The notes under the pieces: model-generated | The model's input: the letters and a program-made list of their open reading frames with translations, nothing else | Told to the model about the DNA's origin: nothing | Database searches by the model: none | Translations under genes and position numbers: made by a program | Source of the DNA: Candidatus Iainarchaeum sp. | GTDB lineage: Archaea > Iainarchaeota > Iainarchaeia > Iainarchaeales > JAFCFF01 | DNA length: 7,277 nucleotides | Assembly: GCA_017608775.1 (NCBI GenBank) | Contig: JAFCFF010000027.1 | Location: forward strand, 1 to 7,277 | Direction of reading: 5' to 3' | Shown here: positions 6,009 through 7,277 of the stretch, piece after piece | How positions within the stretch are numbered: the first letter of the stretch is position 1 | Layout of the letters: each line of letters opens with the position of its first letter

Positions 6009-7277
6009 AGCAGTTTGGAATTGCGAACCATGTCTAGGTCTGCCTTTGGACCTATTAAGTTTCTAATATCTTTTGTTCTTGTCAAACCCATCGCAAGCCT
6101 TTCAACACCCAGGCCCCAAGCAAGGATGTTTTCCTTAATTCCAAAGGCCTCAAGCGTCTCTGGCCTGAAGATTCCTGAGTTTATGAGTTCTATCTCCCCA
6201 AGGCCCTTGAAATAACCTATTGCCTCTAAGCTTGGCTCTGTGTAAGGGTTGTAATATGGTTTGAACTTGATTTTCTCAACACCAATAAACCTATAAAACT
6301 CAGATATTGCTCCCTTTAGGTGTTTTATATTCAGGTTTGTGTCTGAGGGAGAAACTATAAATCCCTCACACTGGTGAAACTCAGGAAGATGTGTGGCATC
6401 GCTTGTTTCATTTCTAAAAACCCTGCCTATGGAAAAGTATTTTCCTGGCTTCTCAACTCCTTTGTAAAGAGCCCTAAAAGATTCTGCTGTTGTGTGTGTT
6501 CTTAAAAGAAGTTCCATCGCAGCCAATGGATCCCATCTGTAGCCATATCCCTTTGAGTTTTTAAGTCCTTTTTCCTGAACCCTTGCTATTGTTTTTACGA
6601 GTTTTTTGTTTTTTGGTAGGGCTCCTTTTTTTCCTAGGTAAAAAGTGTCCTGCATCTCCCTTGCAGGGTGGTCCTGAGGAATAAACATAACATCCATGTT
6701 CCAAAAAGCTGTTTCTATCCATGGTCCTTTCATCTCCTGAAAGCCTAACTTAAGAAAGGTCTCTCTTATTTGATTTATAACCTCTGTTAGAGGATGCGGC
6801 CTTCCCAGGACAAGGTCCTTAACAGGCGACATAACATCAAAGCTTCTGAATTTTTTTCCCTTCCAAGTCTTCTGTCTTAGGATTTCCGGTGTTAGGAGGT
6901 CTATCTCTCCCTCCTCAGGGCTTTCAAGAGCATTTCTTCCTTTTTCTGTTATCGTTGCTATAAAATCAGTCTTTTTTCTCTTTTTAACAAAGCCCCTTTT
7001 TTCTAGGCTTGAGAGAGATATCTGCTCTTCCCTGGAAAACTCCTTAAGGGGTTTTTCTTTATCAGAAATTTTTATAAGAAGTTTTTTTTCCTCTAAATCC
7101 TCTCCAATGGCATGTTTTCCCTTTTCCGTCAACCTAAAAACAATCCTTGCTTTTTCCCTTGAAATTTTTATCCAGCCTCTTTTCAAGGCAAAACCAACAG
7201 CGATATCCAGCTCTTGTTTTGGGAGAGAAACTAAGGAAATATCAGCCGCCCCACCTTTTTTGTCTAGCTCTAAGATA
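6002..7277 (-). CDS. pheS: Phenylalanine--tRNA ligase alpha subunit, 5' partial
   Basis: This is the catalytic subunit that activates phenylalanine and transfers it to tRNA-Phe. The frame is open to the window edge: 424 codons are visible (the last full codon ends at 7276), and archaeal PheS is usually near 500 residues, so the N-terminus lies outside. A TTG at 7186-7184 is an internal leucine codon, not the start; the 30 codons before it continue into the winged-helix region (ALKRGWIKI). Numbered from the visible end, about 1-130 are winged-helix DNA/RNA-binding-like modules with repeated LTEKGK and ITEKGR turns. The class II core follows: FWNMDVMFIPQDHPAREMQD (191-210), HTTAESFRAL (261-270), motif 2 around GRVFRNETSDATHLPEFHQ (284-302), the phenylalanine-site segment YNPYTEPSLE (342-351) and motif 3 WGLGVERLAM (387-396) with its arginine. 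The gene is the first visible member of the pheS-pheT operon, and any promoter lies beyond the window. The assignment is secure. Confidence 0.96.
   Translation of the reverse strand, partial: ILELDKKGGAADISLVSLPKQELDIAVGFALKRGWIKISREKARIVFRLTEKGKHAIGEDLEEKKLLIKISDKEKPLKEFSREEQISLSSLEKRGFVKKRKKTDFIATITEKGRNALESPEEGEIDLLTPEILRQKTWKGKKFRSFDVMSPVKDLVLGRPHPLTEVINQIRETFLKLGFQEMKGPWIETAFWNMDVMFIPQDHPAREMQDTFYLGKKGALPKNKKLVKTIARVQEKGLKNSKGYGYRWDPLAAMELLLRTHTTAESFRALYKGVEKPGKYFSIGRVFRNETSDATHLPEFHQCEGFIVSPSDTNLNIKHLKGAISEFYRFIGVEKIKFKPYYNPYTEPSLEAIGYFKGLGEIELINSGIFRPETLEAFGIKENILAWGLGVERLAMGLTRTKDIRNLIGPKADLDMVRNSKLLR

Noticed and set aside
7184..7186. TTG as start codon of pheS (394-residue version)
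   Set aside because: The frame continues upstream to the window edge for 30 more codons with PheS-like winged-helix sequence, and the family is longer than 394 residues.

Overview
The window is a gene-dense stretch of archaeal chromosome. The case for archaea rests on several things seen here: a RadA recombinase, an archaeal-length PheS/PheT pair, an archaeal-type Obg/YchF GTPase ending in a TGS domain, and an archaeo-eukaryotic primase (AEP) superfamily protein. Arginine is coded mainly by AGA/AGG, and TATA-like boxes lie about 25 bp upstream of apparently leaderless starts. Base composition is AT-rich (roughly 35-40% GC by eye). The AEP protein and the odd RadA P-loop suggest a DPANN-like lineage, but that is inference and no marker here settles it.

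Layout. On the + strand, positions 2-697 hold the 3' part of an AEP-family gene. After a short promoter-like gap come radA (754-1722) and a 53-codon unrecognised ORF (1762-1923). A 45-bp T-rich terminator zone follows and meets the convergent YchF-family GTPase gene (1969-3156, - strand). An 82-bp divergent intergenic region (3157-3238) carries a perfect 14-bp direct repeat and leads into an MscS-family mechanosensitive channel gene (3239-4327, + strand). That gene converges, with a 5-bp gap, on pheT (4333-5997, - strand). pheT lies directly downstream of pheS (6002 to the window edge, - strand, 5' end missing).

Functional grouping. The left end concerns DNA replication and repair: a primase-polymerase-like enzyme next to the strand-exchange recombinase. 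The right end is a two-gene operon for phenylalanyl-tRNA synthetase, in which the ribosome binding site of pheT overlaps the pheS stop codon. Between them are a ribosome-associated-type GTPase and an osmotic safety valve, transcribed divergently from what look like two leaderless promoters built on the same repeated sequence.

There is no CRISPR array, insertion sequence, tRNA or rRNA, and no gene-free stretch longer than about 80 bp. Most of the window is ordinary core genome. The points deserving a second look are the AEP protein beside radA, the substituted Walker A motif of RadA, the small ORF behind radA, and the repeat-based divergent promoters.
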